A stretch of 64,000 bases of DNA from positions 54,482-118,481 of IMG/VR virus record IMGVR_UViG_3300040801_002923; one strand, 5' to 3'. Position numbers and translations under genes: made by a program. Shown in pieces: positions 56,975 through 64,000 of the stretch. Below the pieces are notes generated by a model. That model saw only the letters and a list, made by a program, of their open reading frames with translations, did not search any database and had not been told where the DNA came from. Within the stretch, counting starts at the first letter, position 1; the number at the start of each line of letters is the position of its first letter. The DNA is from a virus.

Positions 56975-59140
56975 ATGAAATCAACTATACTGTCCGCAGT
57001 AACGCTCTTGCTGTGTCTGTTTAGCACGAGCGCGTTCGCAGGCGTGAATCCGGCATGTCTAGCAACAAAACATATAGCAGAAGCCGCAACAGGTAATTAC
57101 ATGGGGTGTATCGAGTTTGACGCAGCTCCTAATGCTGCTCCACCTAACCTCGATTATGACCCATCCGGCACGGTCACCAGCAACGAGCCGATCGTTTTCA
57201 CCTTCTTCTATCACACATCGCGTACTACACAACTCGAAGCTGAACAGCAAATGCATGAGTTTGCCGATGCTTTCACGTTTGCTGGTGGTAATGAACTCGA
57301 TGGTTACTTCCTAGTCCGAAGACCGATCCCCATCGACAGCGCCGTAACCGACCTGACCGGAACGGTCTTTTCGGGCAATTACGGGGAGGCTGTACGAGAA
57401 ATGTTGCTTAATACCGATTTGACGGATGTGATCTGGTATGACGACTGTCAAGCAGCTGGCGGCGTACCAACGCCATGTGGAACCGAACCTAACTGGACAT
57501 TCGATGGATTCGACGACGAAGAACTCCTGCGTATACGCAACGACAATGCGATCGATATTGCAATTTGGATCGATTATATGAATCTGACGTTTAACGATCA
57601 GAATGTCAACGGCGTAACGCAGTATCTGGAATTGGACGTCAACGATCCAGGAACACAAGAAACCCCAGTCACTCCTCTTCAAAGTCCATTCAATGACAAC
57701 TGGTCTTCCACGGCTACAGCTGCAGCTAATCGTAAAATCGCATACGGTTCAGAGCGCTCGTGGTTGGGTTTGTCGCGAATTAACGACAGCGCCCTTGAGG
57801 GTTATGCATCATACGAAGAGCGAAGTGGTGGCTACGTTGTTAGAGTGTCACAACTGGCACAACTTGAGGCTCTTGGATATCTATTTGGAATGGGTCGTGG
57901 TGACTGCGATGATCATCCTGCCGACATAACGCCCCTGGACTGTTCACACTACGATAACTCAGGATTTGCTCAAGACATGTTGGGCACAGCGGAAAGTGCA
58001 AAATACCCAGCGGAGTTGGACGCTCAGGTATCCGGTACTTTGTTTGGCACATTCTTAATACCTCTATTGGAAAACTCTAGTCACTACGGTTACCAGCAGT
58101 ACGCAAGTCACCTGTCGGCCCTCATAAATCCTTACGTTGACGGTTTTGAATTCGAAGCGCACGGCGTAAGTGTTAATGGTACAGTGACATCAGCTGATGC
58201 CGTAGTAACAACTACGACACAGAGCGGACAAACGCCAATCGAGGAAATTACCGTTACACCTTCGGGTCAGTTGCCGCCATACGATACAATCATGGCGATC
58301 TCCAATGAAAACCGCATCAGCCCATTTGCCTTCATTCCCGACTATGAAAACATCATCCCTTTCTACTCTTCCTTGGGTAGAAACTACTTCAACACTCAGT
58401 TCGATCGTAGTTTGATGACGTATCAGGGAAACAACACTGCTGCGCTTTCGCGCAACAACTCGTACTTGAGCGAAATTCCACAGTATCGAGGTGGAATTCC
58501 CACACCTCCTTCGTTCCCGACGCCTGAACTACGCGTGGAAGGTATGTGCGAAGCAACCGTTCCAGGGCGCTCGGGTATCGTATCTGTTGTTGTAAGTGAT
58601 ACAGACCCAATTGTTCAAGATATCCTCGATGGTACTGTAGTCGTAGACTTCGAAGCATCTACTATTCCAGGGTTTGACGTAGAGGAAACAATTCTGCGAT
58701 CGGTGAGAATCCCGATCCTTGGACCACCAACGGTTAACTACTTTATCAACCCAGGATCCTTCACTTTTTCTCTACCAGGATTTTCTATCGGGGGGTTTGG
58801 CGGAGGATTTGGTGGTTTCGACTTCCCGTTCGCTAGAATTCCAGTAATCACTGGTCCAACGCTGATCGGTTTTGAAGACGCAGAAGTGCCGTTCGTAATG
58901 ACACGAGCGCGTTTCTGTTCAATTTTCTCAAACTCAACAGGTCAATTTGGTTTCCCAGGCCCACTGGATCCAGCGTGTGGCGACTGGTCAACGGGTACAG
59001 TGTTGCAACTTACAACACCGCTGCAGTGCGAAACGGCTTGCGAAAGTCCTAGCGATCCAGAATGTCAAATCACAGCACAACCCAATCCGTTCGAAGGAAC
59101 AATAACTGATGCCGACGGCGCAGTAAAACTGGTATGGTAA
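56975..59140 (+). CDS. Large exported protein of unknown function
   Basis: 721 residues with a typical Sec signal peptide: MKSTILSAVTLLLCLFSTSAFAG (cleavage after AFA, about residue 22). TTATAAANRKIAYGSERSWLGL (about 246-265) and YLFGMGRGDCDDHPADITPLDC (about 304-325, a cysteine-rich patch) are distinct. Six or more cysteines suggest disulfides, fitting the periplasm or outside. Near the C-terminus is a glycine/phenylalanine-rich stretch (PGFSIGGFGGGFGGFDFPFAR). No family is recognised. Signal peptides are uncommon in phage proteins; a surface or periplasmic role such as exclusion, adhesion or lysis help is possible. Confidence 0.7.
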   Translation: MKSTILSAVTLLLCLFSTSAFAGVNPACLATKHIAEAATGNYMGCIEFDAAPNAAPPNLDYDPSGTVTSNEPIVFTFFYHTSRTTQLEAEQQMHEFADAFTFAGGNELDGYFLVRRPIPIDSAVTDLTGTVFSGNYGEAVREMLLNTDLTDVIWYDDCQAAGGVPTPCGTEPNWTFDGFDDEELLRIRNDNAIDIAIWIDYMNLTFNDQNVNGVTQYLELDVNDPGTQETPVTPLQSPFNDNWSSTATAAANRKIAYGSERSWLGLSRINDSALEGYASYEERSGGYVVRVSQLAQLEALGYLFGMGRGDCDDHPADITPLDCSHYDNSGFAQDMLGTAESAKYPAELDAQVSGTLFGTFLIPLLENSSHYGYQQYASHLSALINPYVDGFEFEAHGVSVNGTVTSADAVVTTTTQSGQTPIEEITVTPSGQLPPYDTIMAISNENRISPFAFIPDYENIIPFYSSLGRNYFNTQFDRSLMTYQGNNTAALSRNNSYLSEIPQYRGGIPTPPSFPTPELRVEGMCEATVPGRSGIVSVVVSDTDPIVQDILDGTVVVDFEASTIPGFDVEETILRSVRIPILGPPTVNYFINPGSFTFSLPGFSIGGFGGGFGGFDFPFARIPVITGPTLIGFEDAEVPFVMTRARFCSIFSNSTGQFGFPGPLDPACGDWSTGTVLQLTTPLQCETACESPSDPECQITAQPNPFEGTITDADGAVKLVW

Positions 59141-59154
59141 GGAGCCAAAACACA

Positions 59155-62100
59155 ATGCTACGTACTGCAATACTCTTTTTGACGCTATTTGTGAGCTCTT
59201 TGGCTCACTCCACAACGCTAACAGCAAGACCGGATGCGGCGGTTGTCCCTGATGTGACGTCCGTCATGGGTGTTGCTGTTACCGACGGTCGAGGAGTAGG
59301 TAACATCCATCCCTCGACCACCCCTCCCCAAAACGGATACAACGAAGCTCATACCGTCGACACATTTGACGAAGGATCGTTGTATTTTCGCTTTGAACTT
59401 GATGCAGGGTCGTCTGTGGTCGGTTTGCGCCCTGCTGCGCAAACAGGACTAGCGCCGAATCAGCACGACTACACCATTCGACTGGAAAGCGATAACGCTG
59501 TTCGCATCTACAAGAATGCATCGGTTGTGCAGACTCTGTGGAGCGGCGCAGATGTTACACGATTTGAGCAAAATCCTGTCTTCATATTTGATGTGTATCA
59601 GGATCCAAATAATCCTGCGCACCGTCGTGTAGTAATGTACTACGGCTTTGGGACATCTCAAGGCAGCCCAGCGTACACTAAGGCATACGAGGATGTTGTG
59701 ACATCACCGCCGGCGGACTATCAATTCAGTTTTCTGTTTGGTCATCCGCGTGCTGGTATTGAGTTCATGTTGGCAGAGTGGGGGAACATTACATCCCGAC
59801 CTCCGACGCCGTTCTCTACAGGTACAGGTGATGAACCGGCTGAAATGAGATCATATGATGGTCTTAGCACATTCACCAACAACGGAAGAACGTGGACGCG
59901 CACAGTTGCAAGAGCTTCAAGCGACCTAACGCGAACTCTCGACGATCTGTACACACATATGTTCACGCGAGACGTAATCGGTGAGGGGCATTTTGTGTGG
60001 CAGCACGCATCACGCGATTCTGGCGGCGACGCAGGAAAGAAACTAATCGCCGGCATCACAGCTGCCGATAGTCCTTTTGAGATCATGGTTCATGAACTCG
60101 ACGACATGGATTATAGCATCCTCACCGCTGGAACAACGGGAACAGCATCGCTGTACTCGCCGTCTAGTGTCGGTGCCGAGGCCACAATACCATGGCCTAC
60201 TTCATATGATCCGCTTGTGAGATTTGAGATCATTCAAATCACTTCAGGCGCTGACAAATACAAGCGCGAGGTGGTTGTATCCACTGCCGATCCATCAGCG
60301 CCTTCCGTATGGACAGAACAGCATAGATTCGCTGAGTTGATTGATCATGTAGCACCCATGCGCTTTCACGCACTTGCGCAGGAAGTCTCAGCATTCATCA
60401 ACGACGTTCGCGTTGATGAGAAGGAAACCGATTCACCTGTGATTAACACAGGACCAGCAAAACGCATTCAAATGGCAGACGACATCCCTGGTGCTGGAAG
60501 CCCAATGAATGAGCGATTCAGTGTAAACGGCTTTCGTGTCAGCCCAAATCCACCATTTATTCTGATTCAAAACGGCTACGGTTTCACAAACCGTTTTGGC
60601 CTCGATGTTGATGAGGATGGTTCGTTCTTTTGGACACTCGGCCAAGACAACATTCCTGAAGGTGTAACGGCTGGTCTGTACATCCACCAACCGGGCCATC
60701 ACGCCTACACACCACACATCAATCGCACAGACGATTTTGAACTCAATGTGCGCGCCGTTGTTGATTCTGTCGATGGTAAACATTACCTTGAAATGCATCA
60801 GGGCGACGTATCCTTGCAGCGCATCGAAGGAATTCCAGCGATTGAAGACTGGACGCGCGATTGGGTGTTCGGGTTTATCCTTGATGATGACACGACAACG
60901 AGAAGTGTGTCCTTGGTGGCCGGTGAAGTAGGTAAGGCAAATGCCCACACAGTGTGGATTGACGAAACCACTGGTCTGTTCACGAATAAGATCGTTGGCT
61001 TCGGCGGACATCTGGATGCAACACTACCAGGAACGGGCATCAATCGTGTAACAGCAATCGCCACCTACGATTTTGGCACACTGAATAACGTTAGCTTTGC
61101 ACCGGTGTATGAATCGGGTGGTCCGTACGAGAGTGCTACGGCACTGCTGCTGCCCAACGGTGTTACAGGTACTGCGTACTACGAATTCGACATCAGATAC
61201 GATGAGATTAGCGGTGGTGTAGATCATTACCCTGCGGACTCCGTATTCGATACAATCGATGTAATCGAAAACATCAAGATCAGCGACTATAAGGCCATCC
61301 AGGACGATTGGTACTTCTCTGTTGAACCGGGTGCTAATCTCTATGCAGGACCGCACAATGAGATCACTTTTGGTCAGAAATACTCTGTTGTTCGCCTGCC
61401 CACCTTTGATCCGCGTAAGGTTGTAGTCGGTCGTGATTTCAACAGCACAGCACAGGGTGTAATCACAGATACACTCAACGTGAAGTTCTGGGAAGAAACG
61501 TCACCTGGCGTATTCACGCTGCGCCGCGACATTCCAGTGGCGTTGAAAACAAGCGTTGTGCGTACCACGGGTCCGGCAGCTGTGGGCGGCACGATCTTCT
61601 TTGCGCAGGGATATCCTACAGTGTATACGTACGATCTGCAGGATGCTGTGATTCCAGGTCCAAACGACACGTACGGTGATCTAACCTACTCTCTCGGAGC
61701 GGTACCAACAGAAGGAACTACAACTCTCAGCGGTAGCACTCTGACCTATACGACAACGACAACTCAAGCTGTTGGTACGTATCCAATCGAGTTCACTGTG
61801 TCTAATTCTCAGTACAGCCATACCGGTACTGTTGTTGCTGAGGTGAAGGTACCATATTCTGTGTACAACGTTGGGTGGATGTTTAACACTAGAAACAAGG
61901 CGCTTGGTAATCCGGCGCAGGGGACGCTCGTACAGGGAAATCCAGCGAGCCATTCTCCTACAAATTGTATGATTACGCCTGAGTCCGTTGCTGCTCCACC
62001 AGCAATACCGCTCGATGTTGCATTCTATAATCCAAACAACTTCTGCGACGGTAGTTTCTTGATTGACGCTCGATATCCAGACGTTGGTAACTCGTACTTC

Positions 62101-62493
62101 GTTATGATGAATGAAAATAGTGATCCTCATGTGTACCTGTATGAGTCTCGCACAGGATTCGATTCCATCGTAAATGACTGGGAGTATGTCGAAACAACGT
62201 ACACTGATCCGATCACCATTGATGTACTGGCACGAGATGTTGACACGCAACCAGGGCCAAACGCCTTGTCGGTGTCTCAAATCTTCGACCCTTACGTAAC
62301 AAGCAGATGGGCACCAGTTGGGTCGGCTGTAATTAACGCCGATAACACAATAACGTACACACCTGATCCTACGTACGTTCCAACTTCGGAAAATGAGCGC
62401 GTAATGCTAGTGTATGAAATCACCGACGGCAGTTGGTTGAGGCGACAAGGTCGCGTCTACATCAAGCTATCGGAACGACTTCCGGCCCCTTAA
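59155..62493 (+). CDS. Large exported protein with adhesin-like domains
   Basis: 1119 residues from ATG 59155 (AAGGAG upstream). The N-terminus MLRTAILFLTLFVSSLAHS is a signal peptide. Residues about 20-230 resemble a beta-sandwich (LYFRFELDAGSSVVGLRPA; YTIRLESDNAVRIYKN). About 890-910 has TTTTQAVGTYPIEFTVSNSQYSH, and the C-terminal 100 residues (TYTDPITIDVLARDVDTQPGPNALSV ... NADNTITYTPDPTYVPTSEN ... LVYEITDG) resemble the cadherin-like/VCBS repeat of surface adhesins. It is probably secreted and co-transcribed with the 721-residue gene, 14 bases upstream. Confidence 0.75.
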   Translation: MLRTAILFLTLFVSSLAHSTTLTARPDAAVVPDVTSVMGVAVTDGRGVGNIHPSTTPPQNGYNEAHTVDTFDEGSLYFRFELDAGSSVVGLRPAAQTGLAPNQHDYTIRLESDNAVRIYKNASVVQTLWSGADVTRFEQNPVFIFDVYQDPNNPAHRRVVMYYGFGTSQGSPAYTKAYEDVVTSPPADYQFSFLFGHPRAGIEFMLAEWGNITSRPPTPFSTGTGDEPAEMRSYDGLSTFTNNGRTWTRTVARASSDLTRTLDDLYTHMFTRDVIGEGHFVWQHASRDSGGDAGKKLIAGITAADSPFEIMVHELDDMDYSILTAGTTGTASLYSPSSVGAEATIPWPTSYDPLVRFEIIQITSGADKYKREVVVSTADPSAPSVWTEQHRFAELIDHVAPMRFHALAQEVSAFINDVRVDEKETDSPVINTGPAKRIQMADDIPGAGSPMNERFSVNGFRVSPNPPFILIQNGYGFTNRFGLDVDEDGSFFWTLGQDNIPEGVTAGLYIHQPGHHAYTPHINRTDDFELNVRAVVDSVDGKHYLEMHQGDVSLQRIEGIPAIEDWTRDWVFGFILDDDTTTRSVSLVAGEVGKANAHTVWIDETTGLFTNKIVGFGGHLDATLPGTGINRVTAIATYDFGTLNNVSFAPVYESGGPYESATALLLPNGVTGTAYYEFDIRYDEISGGVDHYPADSVFDTIDVIENIKISDYKAIQDDWYFSVEPGANLYAGPHNEITFGQKYSVVRLPTFDPRKVVVGRDFNSTAQGVITDTLNVKFWEETSPGVFTLRRDIPVALKTSVVRTTGPAAVGGTIFFAQGYPTVYTYDLQDAVIPGPNDTYGDLTYSLGAVPTEGTTTLSGSTLTYTTTTTQAVGTYPIEFTVSNSQYSHTGTVVAEVKVPYSVYNVGWMFNTRNKALGNPAQGTLVQGNPASHSPTNCMITPESVAAPPAIPLDVAFYNPNNFCDGSFLIDARYPDVGNSYFVMMNENSDPHVYLYESRTGFDSIVNDWEYVETTYTDPITIDVLARDVDTQPGPNALSVSQIFDPYVTSRWAPVGSAVINADNTITYTPDPTYVPTSENERVMLVYEITDGSWLRRQGRVYIKLSERLPAP

Positions 62494-62517
62494 TCTCTTA
62501 GAGTAGAGTAAAGCTCT

Positions 62518-62545
62518 CGAAAGGCCCTCTTCGGAGGGCCTTTCG
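62518..62545 (+). terminator. Strong terminator with UUCG loop
   Basis: A perfect 12-bp stem, CGAAAGGCCCTC (62518-62529) and GAGGGCCTTTCG (62534-62545), closed by the stable TTCG loop. It ends the exported-protein unit. Confidence 0.88.
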
Positions 62546-62611
62546 TATCTGTTGATCCGGATCTAGAGCTGTGTGATCATCCATAACTCACTCATCTCAC
62601 CAGGAAGCAAA

Positions 62612-63160
62612 ATGCGGAACCAGAGAGGATTTCTCGGCGACTTGATCATGATCGCGCTGATCATTGGCATTCTGTTTTCAGTGATGCTTCCCGCGTATCA
62701 GGAGTACATCGAAAAAGCGCAACAGAGAGCCGCACAAGGTGAAGATGTTGTGGTTCCGCCGACTCCTGAAGAACTGACCAACGCAATCTCTCGGACTGCA
62801 AACCAGCTCGTAGAGCGGGCAAATCAACGAGGTGAAGCAACACCAGCGCCGACACCTCCTCAAGTGAACACACCAGCCAACTACAGTCCGATCTGCATCG
62901 GTAATGCTGTGTATCTGCGTAGCGATGCAAATCATTCTGTTGCACCCAAGTATGTGCAATACGGCGGCCGGTTGATTCCAACCGAGTGCGGTTCGGAACC
63001 AGACTACACATCCAACTACACTGCTGTATGCGTCGATGAGGTGATGTACTGGCGCGATCACAGCAGTACAATGGTACCTTTGTACCGTGACTATGCGGGA
63101 CGTCTTGTACCTCAGACGTGCGCGCAATACGAAGTAGAACAGGAACGAAACAGACGATGA
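62612..63160 (+). CDS. Type IV pilin-like protein with repeated C-terminus
   Basis: 182 residues from ATG 62612 (AGGAAG upstream). MRNQRG then FLGDLIMIALIIGILFSVMLPAYQEYIEKAQQ resembles a prepilin leader and N-terminal helix: basic leader, cleavable Gly-Phe and the long hydrophobic helix ending in LPAYQ-Y--KA. Position 5 is Leu, with Asp at 4, instead of the usual Glu5. The C-terminal part holds two related units of about 38 residues, NYSPICIGNAVYL ... YGGRLIPTEC and NYTAVCVDEVMYW ... YAGRLVPQTC, each with two cysteines. It may enter host type IV pilus or secretion machinery. ATGA-type overlap with the next gene. Confidence 0.72.
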   Translation: MRNQRGFLGDLIMIALIIGILFSVMLPAYQEYIEKAQQRAAQGEDVVVPPTPEELTNAISRTANQLVERANQRGEATPAPTPPQVNTPANYSPICIGNAVYLRSDANHSVAPKYVQYGGRLIPTECGSEPDYTSNYTAVCVDEVMYWRDHSSTMVPLYRDYAGRLVPQTCAQYEVEQERNRR

Positions 63161-63600
63161 AGAAGGAATACGTACATTGGGACACATTTGACGAGCTGCT
63201 CTCCCTCGCAATTGAGAAAATCAACGACGCCGACCTAGGGATCGACACAGTCGTTGGTCTTTCGCGAGGCGGACTGATTCCAGGTGTGATGGCATCGCAT
63301 CAGCTCGACGATATCCCGTTTGTTGCTGTGGATTACTCATCAGCACACGGCAAAGGGGATAATCGTGGTGCGCACTACAATACCATTCCGGGGATTGACG
63401 CGGAACACATTCTTTTGGTAGACGACATCGCTGATTCCGGTCACACCATGTTTGAAGTAGCAGAACAGCTCCATCAACGTGGACATCAGGTGACATCATA
63501 TGTCTTCTATTGGAAGACGACATCCGTGTTCCAGCCCGACTACTACTCACGAGCGCTAGGTAGTGATGCGCCGTGGATCGTGTTTCCGTGGGAGCTATGA
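63157..63600 (+). CDS. Phosphoribosyltransferase
   Basis: 147 residues from ATG 63157 (ATGA overlap). Type I PRTase fold that transfers phosphoribose from PRPP to a base. VVGLSRGGLIPGVMASHQL (about 32-50) is the early strand-loop, and HILLVDDIADSGHTM (about 82-96) is the 13-residue PRPP-binding motif with the paired Asp and the D-S-G-x-T turn. Substrate is uncertain (hypoxanthine/xanthine/guanine-type or ComF-like). It may salvage purines for phage DNA. Confidence 0.85.
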   Translation: MKKEYVHWDTFDELLSLAIEKINDADLGIDTVVGLSRGGLIPGVMASHQLDDIPFVAVDYSSAHGKGDNRGAHYNTIPGIDAEHILLVDDIADSGHTMFEVAEQLHQRGHQVTSYVFYWKTTSVFQPDYYSRALGSDAPWIVFPWEL

Positions 63601-63866
63601 AGAAGACATTTGACTTCGAAGAGTGGAACCAGCTGTACAAGCAGGATCCGGAACTGTTTGAACAGAAGCGCAAGGCGTTCCTGACCGAGTACATTGGAAA
63701 GCAGTGGGGTGATGATCCCGACGCAGCCCAACGTGCTCATGCAATCCTCTGGCGGATGGAGCAGAACTACCGCCACGTCAACAACGACGTTGAAAGGTTC
63801 AACATGGTCGTTGCCGAATTCTGGAAGCAGGTCGTAAAGTTCAAGGATGCCCTCGACCAAGTATAA
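63597..63866 (+). CDS. DUF3135-like small protein
   Basis: 89 residues from ATG 63597 (ATGA overlap with the PRTase). FDFEEWNQLYKQDPELFEQKRKAFLTEYIG resembles the DUF3135 family found in proteobacteria, with unknown function. The C-terminal half is helical (AHAILWRMEQNYRHVNNDVERFNMVVAEFWKQ). Ends just before a perfect late box. Confidence 0.65.
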   Translation: MKKTFDFEEWNQLYKQDPELFEQKRKAFLTEYIGKQWGDDPDAAQRAHAILWRMEQNYRHVNNDVERFNMVVAEFWKQVVKFKDALDQV

Positions 63867-63869
63867 ATA
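63862..63869 (+). promoter_or_regulatory. Late promoter TATAAATA, 6 nt before ATG
   Basis: Perfect T4 late box overlapping the stop of the preceding gene. ATG 63876 follows after 6 bases without a Shine-Dalgarno. Confidence 0.75.
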
Positions 63870-63875
63870 GCTTCC

Positions 63876-64000
63876 ATGGAATTCAAGATGCTCAAGGATC
63901 TCAACGAAGTCGTGAAAGTCCGCAACATGCAGGCTATGCACATGCACAACCGTGGTGGCAAAGGTCGCCACGAAGAGAAGCAAGGCAAGAACGCAAAGCG
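63876..64000 (+). CDS. Start of a late gene cut by the window edge
   Basis: 41 residues are visible, open to the last base: MEFKMLKDLNEVVKVRNM then a His/Met/Gly-rich, basic segment (HMHNRGGKGRHEEKQGK). The T4-type late box 6 bases upstream marks a virion or assembly gene. Not identifiable from this part. Confidence 0.6.
   Translation, partial: MEFKMLKDLNEVVKVRNMQAMHMHNRGGKGRHEEKQGKNAK

Noticed and set aside
1-64000. tRNA genes, CRISPR arrays and insertion sequences
   Set aside because: I saw no cloverleaf with a GGTTCGA-type T-loop, no regularly spaced direct repeats and no transposase. A tRNA scan was not run, so a diverged tRNA could be missed.

Overview
The window is a continuous stretch of a large double-stranded DNA myovirus (T4-like superfamily) genome. 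Markers recognisable from sequence are the small and large terminase (gp16, gp17), head completion protein gp4, a gp54-like tube initiator, ssDNA-binding gp32, UvsX, UvsY, UvsW, clamp-loader subunits gp44 and gp62, and a gp31-like co-chaperonin. Genes are dense, mostly on the + strand, often overlapping by 1-14 bases, with a T4-type late-promoter motif (TAAATA, sometimes TATAAATA) in front of most virion genes. Composition is close to 50% GC by eye. The host cannot be named. Sec-type signal peptides, a type IV pilin-like leader, an SbtA-type bicarbonate permease and an Fe-type superoxide dismutase point to a Gram-negative, probably aquatic, host. I saw no photosynthesis genes.

Layout. 1-3.8 kb: virion assembly and packaging (gp54-like, gp4, gp16, gp17). 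3.9-6.2 kb: accessory genes, a small protein, an SbtA-like permease and a fused HD-Pnk end-healing enzyme. 6.2-8.8 kb: a SWIM-like protein and a three-gene minus-strand island. 8.9-23.1 kb: a mosaic run of tail-fibre/adhesin proteins built from shared head and tip modules, ending in a 2013-residue fibre with an A-B-C-A-B-C super-repeat. 23.1-38.3 kb: replication, recombination and repair (gp32, UvsX, RlaP-type nucleotidyltransferase, UvsY, intein-containing UvsW, gp31-like, gp44, gp62) mixed with unknown genes. 38.3-45.1 kb: a second fibre cluster of four proteins with related heads. 45.2-49.6 kb: small genes, including glutaredoxin and a P-loop ATPase. 49.6-56.9 kb: a nucleotide and stress cassette (FolE2, GroES, SodB, QueD-like, DpdA-like, Dcd/Dut-like, DEDD exonuclease). 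57-63.2 kb: two large exported proteins and a pilin-like protein. 63.2 kb to the end: a phosphoribosyltransferase, a DUF3135-like protein and one open-ended gene.

How the genes may work together. FolE2, a QueD-like T-fold protein and a DpdA-like transglycosylase suggest 7-deazaguanine modification of phage DNA. QueE and QueC are not in the window. HD-Pnk plus an RlaP-family nucleotidyltransferase suggest RNA end repair, perhaps against host anticodon nucleases; no ligase is visible. Two small genes 12.6 kb apart carry the two halves of a bacterial DnaE-type polymerase palm, cut exactly between the GRGS segment and the catalytic DIDIDF motif. This is the most unusual item here.

Expression. 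Eight + strand genes have TAAATA only 4-8 bases before the start codon and no convincing Shine-Dalgarno sequence. Two more have TATAAT exactly 6 bases before ATG. Both patterns suggest leaderless mRNAs. Strong hairpin terminators close several transcription units.
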